DNA from: Planctomycetaceae bacterium
GTDB lineage: Bacteria; Planctomycetota; SZUA-567
Direction of reading: 5' to 3'
NCBI GenBank assembly: GCA_021203245.1
Contig: JAJQBO010000140.1
Location: forward strand, 1-37,294
Length of the DNA: 37,294 nucleotides
The translations under genes and the position numbers were made by a program. This document shows, in pieces, positions 17,565 to 25,664 of this stretch; position 1 is the stretch's first letter, and every line of letters begins with the position of its first letter. Under the pieces are notes generated by a model that worked only from the letters and a program-made list of their open reading frames with translations, was not told where the DNA came from and ran no database searches.

Positions 17565-19092
17565 CTATCTGTTCCAATTCAAACCGCAGCCGTGCCGCAG
17601 CCTTTTTGACCAGGTGATGCTGGCGGCCGTCGTTCGAGACCAGGCCAGCCGTAAGGTTTTCGCTTCTGATGATGGCGGGAAAGTAAAAGCTGCACTCCTC
17701 CCGCTTGTCAGCCACGCTGACCAGGACCGCATTTTCCTTGGCCTCCTGGCCGATGTGGCAATTGAGGGCGCGGTCGTCCGTCGCCGCCACCGCCAGGGTG
17801 ACGCCTTCGAGATCGTTTGTGTCGTAGCCGCGCTGCCGCCAGAGCAGACCTTCGCGGTCGAGCAGGCGCCGCATTTCCGGACCGATGTCCGGGCTGATAA
17901 GGCGCACCCGCGCGCCGAAGGATAACAGCACGTCGGTACGGCGCGCCGCCACCAGGCCGCCGCCGACCACTAGCGCCGTCTGGCCGTGGAGGTTGATAAA
18001 AGCGGGAAAATCGGGCCGTCCCTGCTGTCGGCGGCGATGCAGGAGCCGATTATGCCGCCACATCTCGAAGCGGGCCGCCTCCTCGTCGATAATTTCCTCG
18101 GCGAGAAGCACCCGGCGCGCGTCGGTTTCGTCCCCGTCCTGCTTGAGGTCGTCGACATTCCACAGCGTGATGCCGGGGAGGGCGGCGACGTCCGGTTCGA
18201 TGTCCCGTGGAATTGCCAGATCGACCAGGAGATTCGGCCGCGCCGGAACAGCCGCGAACTCGGCCGCAGAGACGGTATAATGCGGGCTTGAGGTGGCGCT
18301 CACGACGACGTCGCAGCCGGCCAGCGCCCCGATGCGGTCGGCGAAATCCACCGCCTCGCAGCCTTCGGGCATGGCGGGTCGTCCCGGCCGGTGCGTGCGC
18401 CTGGTCATGGCGACCCCGCAACCTTCCGCCAGGAGGAGGGACGCGGCGAGCCTGCCGATAACGCCGTTCCCGATAACCATCGCGCGCCTACCCTTTAAGC
18501 CGCCGAGCCGCGAGGCTATCGCCCGCACAGCCGCCCCGGCAACGCTGTCGCCATCCCGGGCAAAACGGGCCTTGGTACGGATACGCTTTCCGGCGGTAAC
18601 GGCAAGGCGGAACAATGTTTGCAACTGCGGGTCTGCGGTGTCGGCTTCGCGGGCCGCGTCGACGGCGGTGCGGACCTGGGAGAGGATCTGGTCGTCTCCC
18701 GGGACGCTGGCTTCCAACCCGCCGGCTACCCGCATAATGTGGCGCACCGCCGCGGCGCCGACTCGCTCAGTCAGCAGTTCGGCGTGGGACAGGTCGACGT
18801 CCATGGCGGTGCACAGCAGGGTCGCAGCGTCGATTTGCAGATCACCGGTATAGGAGAGGTAGAGTTCACTGCGGTTGCAGGTGGAGAGGTAGACGCATCC
18901 GGCGACGCGACGCATCTCCCGCAACCGGCGTAGGAACGCGGGCATGGCATCGGCCGGGACGGTAAAGCGTTCGCGGGCGGTGATGTCCGCCGTCTTGTGA
19001 TCCAGCCCCACCATAACCAGGCGCAGCCGTTGCAGGCGTCCGCTGGCGCGGGTCTGTCCGGCCTCCGCAACCGGAGGCGATATGTCGTGCAT
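17530..19092 (-). CDS. hemA: Fused glutamyl-tRNA reductase / precorrin-2 dehydrogenase domain
   Basis: 520 residues from the ATG at 19092. An upstream in-frame start adds unrelated sequence. Residues about 20-340 are GluTR: MVGLDHKTADITARERF, the catalytic Cys in YLSTCNRSE, VPGDDQILSQVR, the NADPH fold GRRAMVIGNGVIGRLAA and LVDLAIPRDIEPDV...WNVDDLK. The usual C-terminal dimerisation domain is mostly replaced by a siroheme-synthase N-terminal (Met8/CysG-N) domain (about 370-500): FINLHGQTALVVGGGLVAARR, VRLISPD, VAATDDRALN and LVSVADKREECSFYFPAI. That domain oxidises precorrin-2 to sirohydrochlorin. One protein thus performs the first and a late step of the route. It leads the hem operon behind a strong promoter. 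Confidence 0.93.
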   Translation of the reverse strand: MHDISPPVAEAGQTRASGRLQRLRLVMVGLDHKTADITARERFTVPADAMPAFLRRLREMRRVAGCVYLSTCNRSELYLSYTGDLQIDAATLLCTAMDVDLSHAELLTERVGAAAVRHIMRVAGGLEASVPGDDQILSQVRTAVDAAREADTADPQLQTLFRLAVTAGKRIRTKARFARDGDSVAGAAVRAIASRLGGLKGRRAMVIGNGVIGRLAASLLLAEGCGVAMTRRTHRPGRPAMPEGCEAVDFADRIGALAGCDVVVSATSSPHYTVSAAEFAAVPARPNLLVDLAIPRDIEPDVAALPGITLWNVDDLKQDGDETDARRVLLAEEIIDEEAARFEMWRHNRLLHRRRQQGRPDFPAFINLHGQTALVVGGGLVAARRTDVLLSFGARVRLISPDIGPEMRRLLDREGLLWRQRGYDTNDLEGVTLAVAATDDRALNCHIGQEAKENAVLVSVADKREECSFYFPAIIRSENLTAGLVSNDGRQHHLVKKAAARLRFELEQIDEDCTGRKQGE

Positions 19093-19170
19093 TATCCCTG
19101 CCTTGTAAAGGGCGAAGAAGCCATTCCCTGCTGGTGAAGCGGTTGGTCCCGGGCAGAACCAAAAATCACT

Positions 19171-19202
19171 CCATCTCCTGCCCCATGGGGCGGGAGGAAT
19201 GG
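19171..19202. promoter_or_regulatory. Hairpin in the hemA leader
   Basis: CCAT-N-CTCCTGCCCC pairs with GGGGCGGGAG-N2-ATGG around a CCCCATGGGG centre. It lies between the hemA promoter and the hemA start. It could control translation or transcription of the hem operon. The sequence around it does not match the cobalamin riboswitch core well enough to call one. Confidence 0.4.
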
Positions 19203-19226
19203 GTAAACCGTCAATCACATGCCAGA

Positions 19227-19255
19227 ATACTACGATTTTGGTAGTCTATCGTCAA
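19227..19255 (-). promoter_or_regulatory. Promoter of the hem operon
   Basis: On the minus strand, -35 TTGACG (complement of 19250-19255) and -10 TAGTAT (complement of 19227-19232) are 17 bp apart, near-consensus sigma-70. Transcription would start about 130 bp upstream of hemA, leaving a long leader with the hairpin at 19171-19202. The divergent cbiD start is 105 bp away on the other side. Confidence 0.65.
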
Positions 19256-19360
19256 TGAATTGTGTACCATACCTCCTTGACGCGACAACCCGAATCGGGT
19301 GAAATGCACCGGCACCTTCCCCGGTGGAGAGTGGCAATTCGGCGGAGAGCGGGGAGTTCG

Positions 19361-20494
19361 ATGCGGCTTAACCACTTCACCGAGATCGATGGCAGACAGC
19401 TCCGTTTCGGCTATACGACCGGAACCTGCGCCGCCCTTGCCGCGGCTGCGGCCGCCCGGATGCTCCTGACCGGCGTCGCACCTGAGACGGTGAGCCTGGT
19501 CACACCCAAAGGGATACCGGTGACCGTCGACACGGTAGCGCCCGAACTCCGGGACGATGCGGCGGTGTGCGGGGTGCGGAAGGACGCCGGCGACGATCCC
19601 GACGTTACGGACGGCCTGGTCGTCGTCGCGACGGTGCGCCGGACAGCGGGTCCCGGAATCTCGATTGACGGCGGCGAGGGCGTCGGCAGGGTTACCCGTC
19701 CGGGCCTGGACCAGCCGGTCGGCGCGGCAGCGATCAATTCCGGCCCCAGACGGATGATCGTCCGGGAACTGGTACAGGTCGCGGCGGAACACGGATATGG
19801 CGGCGGCTGGTCGGTCGTCATTGCCGTACCGGGCGGCGATACGGTGGCGGCACGGACCTTCAACAGCGAATTGGGCGTCGTCGGCGGGTTGTCCATCATC
19901 GGCACCAGCGGTATTGTCGAACCCATGAGTTCCAGAGCGATACTCGACACGATACGGACTGAACTGAAGGTTATCCGCAGTGAAGGGGCTGAAACGGTCG
20001 TCCTGACCCCCGGCAATTACGGCGAGGCCTATGTCAGGAGCCACCCGCACCTGTGCACATGGCCTCGGGTGAAGTGCTCCAACCACATCGGCGAGGCGGT
20101 CGATGCCGCCGTTGGTCTTAGGTTTTCCGGAGTCATCGTCGCCGGCCATGTCGGCAAAATGGTCAAGCTGGCCGGCGGCGTTATGGACACCCACTCCCGC
20201 GTCGCCGATTGCCGGCTGGAAATGGTCGCCCTCCATGCGGCCCTGGTCGGGGCGGAGAGTCGCGTGGTGCGCGAATTGCTCGGCTGCGCCACCGTCGACG
20301 CGGCGCTGGATGCGCTTGGCGACGCGCTTCGCCCAGCCGTCATGGATGCCATGGTGGAACGGATGGAACTGTATCTGCGGCGCCGGGTCAGGGAGCGCGT
20401 TCCGGTTGGCGCGCTTGTGTTTAGTCATTTATACGGAACGCTGGGCCTGGGCAGGACGGCCGGCGGCCTCCTTGGCGATACGGAGAAGCGGTGA
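19361..20494 (+). CDS. cbiD: Cobalt-precorrin-5B C1-methyltransferase
   Basis: 377 residues. It adds the C-1 methyl group in the anaerobic B12 pathway. Typical sequence: LRFGYTTGTCAALAAAAAARM near the start, VTPKGIPVTVDTV, DDPDVTDG, INSGPRRMIV, GTSGIVEPMSSRA, TPGNYGEAYVR and the membrane-like VIVAGHVGKMVKLAGGVMDTHSR. The ATG at 19361 has GGGGAG 6 nt upstream. A frame extension to 19262 is not family-like. First gene of the plus-strand B12 operon. Its stop overlaps the next ATG (TGATG). The inverted repeat ACCCG-AAT-CGGGT lies about 70 bp upstream. Confidence 0.97.
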   Translation: MRLNHFTEIDGRQLRFGYTTGTCAALAAAAAARMLLTGVAPETVSLVTPKGIPVTVDTVAPELRDDAAVCGVRKDAGDDPDVTDGLVVVATVRRTAGPGISIDGGEGVGRVTRPGLDQPVGAAAINSGPRRMIVRELVQVAAEHGYGGGWSVVIAVPGGDTVAARTFNSELGVVGGLSIIGTSGIVEPMSSRAILDTIRTELKVIRSEGAETVVLTPGNYGEAYVRSHPHLCTWPRVKCSNHIGEAVDAAVGLRFSGVIVAGHVGKMVKLAGGVMDTHSRVADCRLEMVALHAALVGAESRVVRELLGCATVDAALDALGDALRPAVMDAMVERMELYLRRRVRERVPVGALVFSHLYGTLGLGRTAGGLLGDTEKR

Positions 20495-21201
20495 TGGGGC
20501 AGGGTGTTTTATATGGCGTCGGGGTCGGACCCGGCGATCCGGAATTGATGACCGTCAAGGCGGTGGAGACGATTCGCCGGTGTCCGGTGCTGGCGGCGCC
20601 GCGGACGCGCGGCGGCGGCATGGTGGCCCTGGATATCGTCAAGGGGCTCGTGGACGTCGACGCGAAGACAATCGTTCCCCTGGACTTTGCCATGAGCCGC
20701 GATCCCGCCGAGCGGGCCGCCTCCCACCGCGCCGCCGCCGACACCCTGCTTCCGCTGCTCAAAAGCGGCCAGGACGTTGCGATGGTGAACTTGGGCGACG
20801 TTTCAATCTACGGGTCTTTCCGCTATGTCGCCGACCTGCTGACTCCTGAAGGATTCGAGGTGGTCATGATTCCCGGCGTCACCAGTTTTTCCGCCGCCGC
20901 CGCAACCCTGGGCGTCAGTTTGACGGAAATCGACGCGCCGCTCCACATCATTCCCGACGCGGCAGGCATCCCCGATTCGGTCATCGCCGGCGACGACGCC
21001 TGCGTCTGCATGAAGTCCGGCCGCCGCCTGCCTGCGCTGCTCGAGGAATTACGGTATCAGCATCTGACGGATCGCAGCATTCTGGTGCAGAACTGCGGCA
21101 TGGCAAACGAGAAGATTTACCGCGATCTGAACAACGCGGCGGTCGACGCCGATTACTTCTCGCTGGTCATCGTTCAGGCGCGACGGGGGAGAGGGGCATG
21201 A
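20494..21201 (+). CDS. cbiL: Cobalt-factor II / precorrin-2 C20-methyltransferase
   Basis: 235 residues, the size of this class of tetrapyrrole methylases. LYGVGVGPGDPELMTVKAVETI is the SAM-fold start. VAMVNLGDVSIYGSFRYVADLL replaces the usual GDP loop and is typical of CbiL/CobI. VMIPGVTSFSAAAATLGVSL follows. It methylates C-20 of cobalt-sirohydrochlorin (or precorrin-2), the first corrin-specific methylation. The start overlaps the cbiD stop and its stop overlaps cbiF, both by a few bases, showing operon coupling. Confidence 0.95.
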   Translation: MGQGVLYGVGVGPGDPELMTVKAVETIRRCPVLAAPRTRGGGMVALDIVKGLVDVDAKTIVPLDFAMSRDPAERAASHRAAADTLLPLLKSGQDVAMVNLGDVSIYGSFRYVADLLTPEGFEVVMIPGVTSFSAAAATLGVSLTEIDAPLHIIPDAAGIPDSVIAGDDACVCMKSGRRLPALLEELRYQHLTDRSILVQNCGMANEKIYRDLNNAAVDADYFSLVIVQARRGRGA

Positions 21202-21974
21202 TCCACTTTGTGGGCGCAGGCAGCGGCGCCGTCGACCTCATCACCGTGCGGGGGCAACGGTTGCTGTCGGAAGCCGATGTGGTGATTTACGCGGGAAGCC
21301 TAGTCAACCCCGACCTCCTCGATTATACCAAGCCGGGGTGCCGTTGCTACGACAGCGCGAAGATGACGCTGGAGGAGGTGGTTGCGGTCATGGTCGAGGC
21401 CGAAGCGAACGGCCAGGATGCGGTCCGCCTCCACACCGGCGACCCCAGCCTGTACGGAGCCGTCCGCGAACAGATGGACGAATTGCGCCGGCGCGGCATA
21501 CCGTTTGCCACGGTGCCGGGGGTGTCTTCCTTTTCCGCCGCCGCCGCCGCGCTCGAGGCCGAATACACCCTGCCGGGCGTCAGCCAAACGCTTATTGTTA
21601 CCCGCCTCGCTGGTCGGACCCCCGTCCCGGAAGCGGAAGACCTGGCCGGCCTCGCCGCCCACGGCTGCAGCATGGCGATATTTTTGTCTGCCGGCATGGT
21701 GGCGCAGGTCCAGGCGCGGTTGCTGTCAGGCAGGTATACGGCAGACACTCCCGCAGCCATCGTCTACAAGGCGAGCTGGCCGGATGAAAAAGTCTTCCGC
21801 TGTACGGTCGGCGAATTGGCGAGCGTCGCCGCCGCGAACGGCATCGCAAAGACCGCCCTTATCCTGGTCGGTGATTTTCTCGGCGACGGGTACGAGCGGT
21901 CGAAGCTGTATGACCCCGGCTTCTCCACCGGGTTCAGGAAAGGGAGCGATGCGGATTGCGATTGCCAGCTTTAG
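21198..21974 (+). CDS. cbiF: Cobalt-precorrin-4 C11-methyltransferase
   Basis: 258 residues. IHFVGAGSGAVDLITVRGQRLL at the N-terminus, then VVIYAGSLVNPDLLDYTKPG, VRLHTGDPSLYGAVREQMDEL, TVPGVSSFSAAAAALEAEYTL and IFLSAGMVAQVQARLL. This is the diagnostic set for CbiF/CobM, with GAGSG instead of GPGD. It transfers methyl from SAM to C-11. ATGA overlap with cbiL. The C-terminus overlaps the start of cbiG by 26 bp in another frame. Confidence 0.96.
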   Translation: MIHFVGAGSGAVDLITVRGQRLLSEADVVIYAGSLVNPDLLDYTKPGCRCYDSAKMTLEEVVAVMVEAEANGQDAVRLHTGDPSLYGAVREQMDELRRRGIPFATVPGVSSFSAAAAALEAEYTLPGVSQTLIVTRLAGRTPVPEAEDLAGLAAHGCSMAIFLSAGMVAQVQARLLSGRYTADTPAAIVYKASWPDEKVFRCTVGELASVAAANGIAKTALILVGDFLGDGYERSKLYDPGFSTGFRKGSDADCDCQL

Positions 21975-22974
21975 TGATCGCGGGTTCGCCCTTGGAGAAC
22001 GCCTTAGTCAGGCGCTGGCTGCCGAAGGCCACGACATCGAGTCCACCCGGTGCGGGGCTGGCGGGCCGAAGGTGGGGGAATGGACCGCCGGAACGTTTTC
22101 GCGGGTCGACGCGCTGCTGTTTGTCGGATCGGTCGGCATCGCCGTTCGCGCAATCGCGCCGTTGCTTGCGGGAAAAAGCGTGGATCCCGCCGTGGTGGCG
22201 GTCGACGACGGCGGGCGTCATGCGGTGGCTGTTCTGTCCGGCCATATCGGCGGAGCCAACGACCTGACGGCAACCGTTGCCCGGTGTATCGGTGCCGTGC
22301 CGGTCATCACGACCGCGACAGACGTGGCGGGAGTGTTTGCCGTCGACACTTGGGCGGTGGCGAACGGGTTGGCAATCGCCAATCCCGATGCGATAAAAAC
22401 CGTTTCAGCGAAGGCGCTCGCCGGCGAGACGGTTCTGCTGACCAGCATCTACCCCGTCGTCGGGTCACTGCCCGACGGGTGGGTTTTCGACGCGGAAAAT
22501 CCGGATGTCGCCATCGACGTCGCGCTACCTGTTTCGGCGTGTCTATGGCTTATACCGAAGACCTATGTCCTGGGCATCGGCTGCCGCAAAGGAACGTCCG
22601 AAGCCGCCCTTGCAGGCGTGGTCGCGCGGTTTTGCGGAATTGCCCGCGTGGATATGCGCGCCATAGCCGCCGTCTCCAGTATTGACCTGAAGCGGGATGA
22701 ACCCGGCCTGGTTGCTTTTTGTCGGCAACAGGGAGTCCCGTTCACGACCTATTCGGCGGAAGCGCTCGCGGCCGTGGAGGGCACATTCGCCGCGTCAGGC
22801 TTTGTGCGCGAGGTCGCCGGGGTGGACAATGTCTGCGAGCGAAGCGCTGTCCTCGGGAGTGGCGGACGTCTTCGCGTCGGCAAGACGATACTGGGCGGCG
22901 TGGCGCTGGCGCTGGCCGAAAAGCCGTATACGGTGGACTTTTCCGTGGCCGGAAAGAGGGAAGTGGATGAATAA
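21949..22974 (+). CDS. cbiG: Cobalt-precorrin-5A hydrolase
   Basis: 341 residues from the ATG at 21949 (GGGAG just upstream). The frame is open far upstream, but that part is cbiF in another frame. The N-terminal domain (about 1-220) holds ALLFVGSVGIAVRAIAPLLAGK, DPAVVAVDDGGRHAVAVLSGHIGGANDLT and ATDVAGVFAVD. The C-terminal domain (about 225-341) holds YVLGIGCRKGTSEAAL, SSIDLKRDEPGLVAFC and GSGGRLRVGKTILGGVALALAE. CbiG opens the C-20 lactone and releases acetaldehyde during anaerobic ring contraction. It overlaps cbiF and cbiH. Confidence 0.95.
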   Translation: MRIAIASFSDRGFALGERLSQALAAEGHDIESTRCGAGGPKVGEWTAGTFSRVDALLFVGSVGIAVRAIAPLLAGKSVDPAVVAVDDGGRHAVAVLSGHIGGANDLTATVARCIGAVPVITTATDVAGVFAVDTWAVANGLAIANPDAIKTVSAKALAGETVLLTSIYPVVGSLPDGWVFDAENPDVAIDVALPVSACLWLIPKTYVLGIGCRKGTSEAALAGVVARFCGIARVDMRAIAAVSSIDLKRDEPGLVAFCRQQGVPFTTYSAEALAAVEGTFAASGFVREVAGVDNVCERSAVLGSGGRLRVGKTILGGVALALAEKPYTVDFSVAGKREVDE

Positions 22975-23704
22975 ACTCTATGTAGTGGGCATTGGACCGG
23001 GCGACCGGGAAAACATGACCGACCGCGCCTTCGACGCCATGGAAGAGGCGGAGGTGTTGTGCGGGTACGATTCCTACATCGACCTGGTGACGCCCATCTT
23101 TCCCCTCAAGGAACGCATCGCCACCGGCATGACCCGCGAGGTCGAACGCTGCCGCGAAGCGCTGGCCACGGCAGCGGCAGGCCGGACTGTCGCGGTCGTC
23201 TGTTCGGGCGACGCAGGCGTCTACGGCATGGCCGGCCTGTTGTACGAACTGTCGGCCGGATATCCGCCGGTGGAGATCGAAGTCGTGCCCGGCATCTCTG
23301 CCGCCATGGCCGGCGCGGCCGTCCTGGGCGCGCCGCTTATGCACGACTTCGCCGTGGTATCCCTGAGCGACCTCCTCACACCGTGGGACACCATCGCCAT
23401 CCGCCTCGAACACGCCGCCGCCGCCGACTTCGTCCTCTGCCTGTACAACCCGTCCAGCAGAAAACGCCGCGACCACCTCGCCCGCGCCTGCGACATCGTG
23501 CTGCGCCACCGGACCCCGGCGACGATCTGCGGCTGGGTGCGAAACATCGGCCGTGACGGGCAGGAAAGTGACGTCCTCACCCTGGGCGAATTACGCGATT
23601 TCGAAGCCGATATGTTTACCACCGTTTTTATCGGTTCCTCCGCCACCCGTGCCATCGACGGGCGCATGGTGACGCCGCGCGGCTATGGCGAGGCAGGGCA
23701 GTGA
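22967..23704 (+). CDS. cbiH: Cobalt-factor III C17-methyltransferase
   Basis: 245 residues. KLYVVGIGPGDRENMTDRAFDAM, GYDSYIDLV, ATGMTREVERCREAL, VVCSGDAGVYGMAGLLYEL, VVPGISAAMAGAAVLGAPL, DFAVVSLSDLLTPWDTI and LCLYNPSSRKRRDHL are the CbiH/CobJ signatures. It methylates C-17 and drives ring contraction with the delta-lactone that CbiG later opens. The ATG at 22967 overlaps the cbiG stop by 8 bp. Its TGA overlaps the cbiJ GTG (GTGA). Confidence 0.96.
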   Translation: MNKLYVVGIGPGDRENMTDRAFDAMEEAEVLCGYDSYIDLVTPIFPLKERIATGMTREVERCREALATAAAGRTVAVVCSGDAGVYGMAGLLYELSAGYPPVEIEVVPGISAAMAGAAVLGAPLMHDFAVVSLSDLLTPWDTIAIRLEHAAAADFVLCLYNPSSRKRRDHLARACDIVLRHRTPATICGWVRNIGRDGQESDVLTLGELRDFEADMFTTVFIGSSATRAIDGRMVTPRGYGEAGQ

Positions 23705-24459
23705 ATTTGCTCCTTTTTGCCGGCACGGGCGATGGCCGGCTTTTGGCCGAACACCTGGCTGCCTTGCCGCTCCAGTTGACCGTCAGCGTGGCGACGGAGT
23801 ATGGTCACGAATTGCTCCTTGGCCTCCCGGCATCGTGCCGCGTCGTGGTCGGCCGCCTGGACGAACCTGGCATGCGTGATTTAATGGAAGAGACGGACTG
23901 CGCCGTGGTCGTTGACGCCACCCACCCCTACGCGGCGCAGGCGTCCGCAACCATCCGCGCGGCTGCGGCGGCCGTGGGCAAGGAATACATCCGCCTTCTC
24001 CGACGGGCGGGAGAGGAGGCCGGCGCGGTGTATGTGGATTCCCCTGCTGCTGCTGCGGCGGCGCTGACCGATGGAGACGGAGCCGTCCTCCTCGCCATCG
24101 GATCAAAACATCTCGAGGCCTTTACCCTTGTTCCGCGGTTTGCCGACCGGATGTTTCCCCGCGTTTTGCCGATGGAGGAATCGCTGCGGGAATGCATCCG
24201 CCTCGGGTATCGGCGCAGCCACATTATCGCCATGCAGGGGCCGTTCGGGGTGGAAATGAACCTCGCCCTGATGCGTCACTACGCTATCCGCCACCTGGTC
24301 ACCAAGGACGGCGGCAGTGCCGGCGGCTTCCCGGAAAAAATGCGGGCCGCCGCCGAAGCGGGCGTGCGGGTGGTGGTGATTGGCCGACCGGCCCATGAAG
24401 AAGGGATGAACGTCGACGCCATTGTCGAGAATATCCGCCAACGATTGGAGCACCAGTGA
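23701..24459 (+). CDS. cbiJ: Cobalt-precorrin-6A reductase
   Basis: 252 residues with a GTG start. LLLFAGTGDGRLLAEHLAAL is the nucleotide-binding start. VVDATHPYAAQASATIRAAA, KEYIRLLRR, LLAIGSKHLEAF, IIAMQGPFGVEMNLALM and LVTKDGGSAGGFPEKMRAA are conserved CbiJ/CobK segments. It reduces the macrocycle of (cobalt-)precorrin-6A with NADPH. Coupled by GTGA to both cbiH and cbiET. Confidence 0.95.
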   Translation: MNLLLFAGTGDGRLLAEHLAALPLQLTVSVATEYGHELLLGLPASCRVVVGRLDEPGMRDLMEETDCAVVVDATHPYAAQASATIRAAAAAVGKEYIRLLRRAGEEAGAVYVDSPAAAAAALTDGDGAVLLAIGSKHLEAFTLVPRFADRMFPRVLPMEESLRECIRLGYRRSHIIAMQGPFGVEMNLALMRHYAIRHLVTKDGGSAGGFPEKMRAAAEAGVRVVVIGRPAHEEGMNVDAIVENIRQRLEHQ

Positions 24460-25664
24460 AGATATTTCTGGTCGGCATGGGCATGGGCCGAGAAGACGGC
24501 CTGACGCTGCGCGCCCGCGACCTGCTCATGGAGGCGGAGGCGGTTATCGGGGCCGATCGGCTTCTCCACGGGGTGCCGGCCGATGCACGGGGGGAACGCA
24601 TCGCTCTCGCCCTGCCGGAGCAGGTGGCCGAATGCATCCGCAGCCATCCGCACTGGACGAATGTCTGCATCGCCCTGAGTGGCGATCCCGGCTTTTACAG
24701 CGGCGCGCGCAAGCTTGTCGACCTTCTTGCCGAATATTCTCCGGAAATCCTGTGCGGCATTTCGACGCCGCAGTATTTCGCCGCACGGCTGGGCCGGCCC
24801 TGGCAGGACCTCCACCTGGTCAGCGCCCACGGCATTGCCTGCGATCCGGTGGCGGAAATCTTGAACCACCCGGCCGTCTTGTTCCTTGCCGGGGGCGCGA
24901 TGTCGCCGGCCGACATTGCGCGCATCGTGTGCGAGGCGGGGCTGGAAGACGCGTCTTTCACCGTCGGCGAAAATCTCTCCTCATCCAGCGAACGCATCCG
25001 GACCGGCACGGCACGGGCCATGGCCGGAAAGGCCTACGATCCCCTCGCCGTCGTCCTTGTGGAAAACGCTAAAACCTTTTGCCGCCCTCCCGGTCCCGGC
25101 GGATTGCCGGACGCTGAATTTATTCGGGGCGACGTGCCTATGACCAAGCGGGAAGTCCGCGCCGCCGTGCTCGCCCTTCTCGATTTGCGGCCGGACGCAG
25201 TCGTCTGCGATATCGGCGCCGGGACGGGATCCGTGGCGGTGGAAGCCGCCCTGCAGGTTCGGCGTGGCCGGGTCTACGCGGTGGAAAAAAATCCCGCCGC
25301 ATGCGACCTCATCGCAGCCAACCGCGAACGCTTCGGCGTCTACAATCTCCGCCTCGTCGAAGGGACCGCGCCCGGGGCGCTGTCCGCACTTCCGCCCGTC
25401 GACAGCGCCTTTATCGGCGGCAGCGGCGGTTTCCTGGAGCCTGTTGTCGCCGCGCTGGTCCGGGCGAACCCTGCTGTCCGTATTGTGGTGGCGGCGGTCA
25501 CGCTGGAAACGCTCGCCAGGGCTGGCGACGCGTTGCGGGCGCACGACTTCCGAGCTGTCGAGACAAGCCAAATCGCCGTTACCCGCACGCGCGCGGTCGG
25601 CGGCCATACCGTGTTTGCTGCGCAAAATCCTGTTTTTCTCATAGCGGGAGGCGGCCGTGCCTAG
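24456..25664 (+). CDS. cbiET: Fused cobalt-precorrin-7 methyltransferase / decarboxylase (CbiE-CbiT)
   Basis: 402 residues, equivalent to aerobic CobL. Residues 1-205 are CbiE: FLVGMGMGREDGLTLRARDLL, ALSGDPGFYSGARKLVDLL, GISTPQYFAARLGRPWQDL and VSAHG. It methylates C-5. Residues about 215-402 are CbiT, a Rossmann methyltransferase: MTKREVRAAVLALL, VCDIGAGTGSVAVEAAL, YAVEKNPAACDLIAANRERF and FIGGSGGFLEPV. It methylates C-15 and decarboxylates the C-12 acetate. GTG start overlapping cbiJ. Complete frame. Confidence 0.95.
   Translation: MKIFLVGMGMGREDGLTLRARDLLMEAEAVIGADRLLHGVPADARGERIALALPEQVAECIRSHPHWTNVCIALSGDPGFYSGARKLVDLLAEYSPEILCGISTPQYFAARLGRPWQDLHLVSAHGIACDPVAEILNHPAVLFLAGGAMSPADIARIVCEAGLEDASFTVGENLSSSSERIRTGTARAMAGKAYDPLAVVLVENAKTFCRPPGPGGLPDAEFIRGDVPMTKREVRAAVLALLDLRPDAVVCDIGAGTGSVAVEAALQVRRGRVYAVEKNPAACDLIAANRERFGVYNLRLVEGTAPGALSALPPVDSAFIGGSGGFLEPVVAALVRANPAVRIVVAAVTLETLARAGDALRAHDFRAVETSQIAVTRTRAVGGHTVFAAQNPVFLIAGGGRA

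Noticed and set aside
19093-19360. Cobalamin riboswitch upstream of cbiD or hemA
   Set aside because: A GGCAGGAGATGG stretch resembles part of the B12 box, but the neighbouring core elements and stem order do not fit. Only the hairpin is reported.
19211-20428. 405-codon open frame antisense to cbiD
   Set aside because: cbiD is fully supported. The antisense frame is low-complexity shadow coding and covers the hemA promoter.
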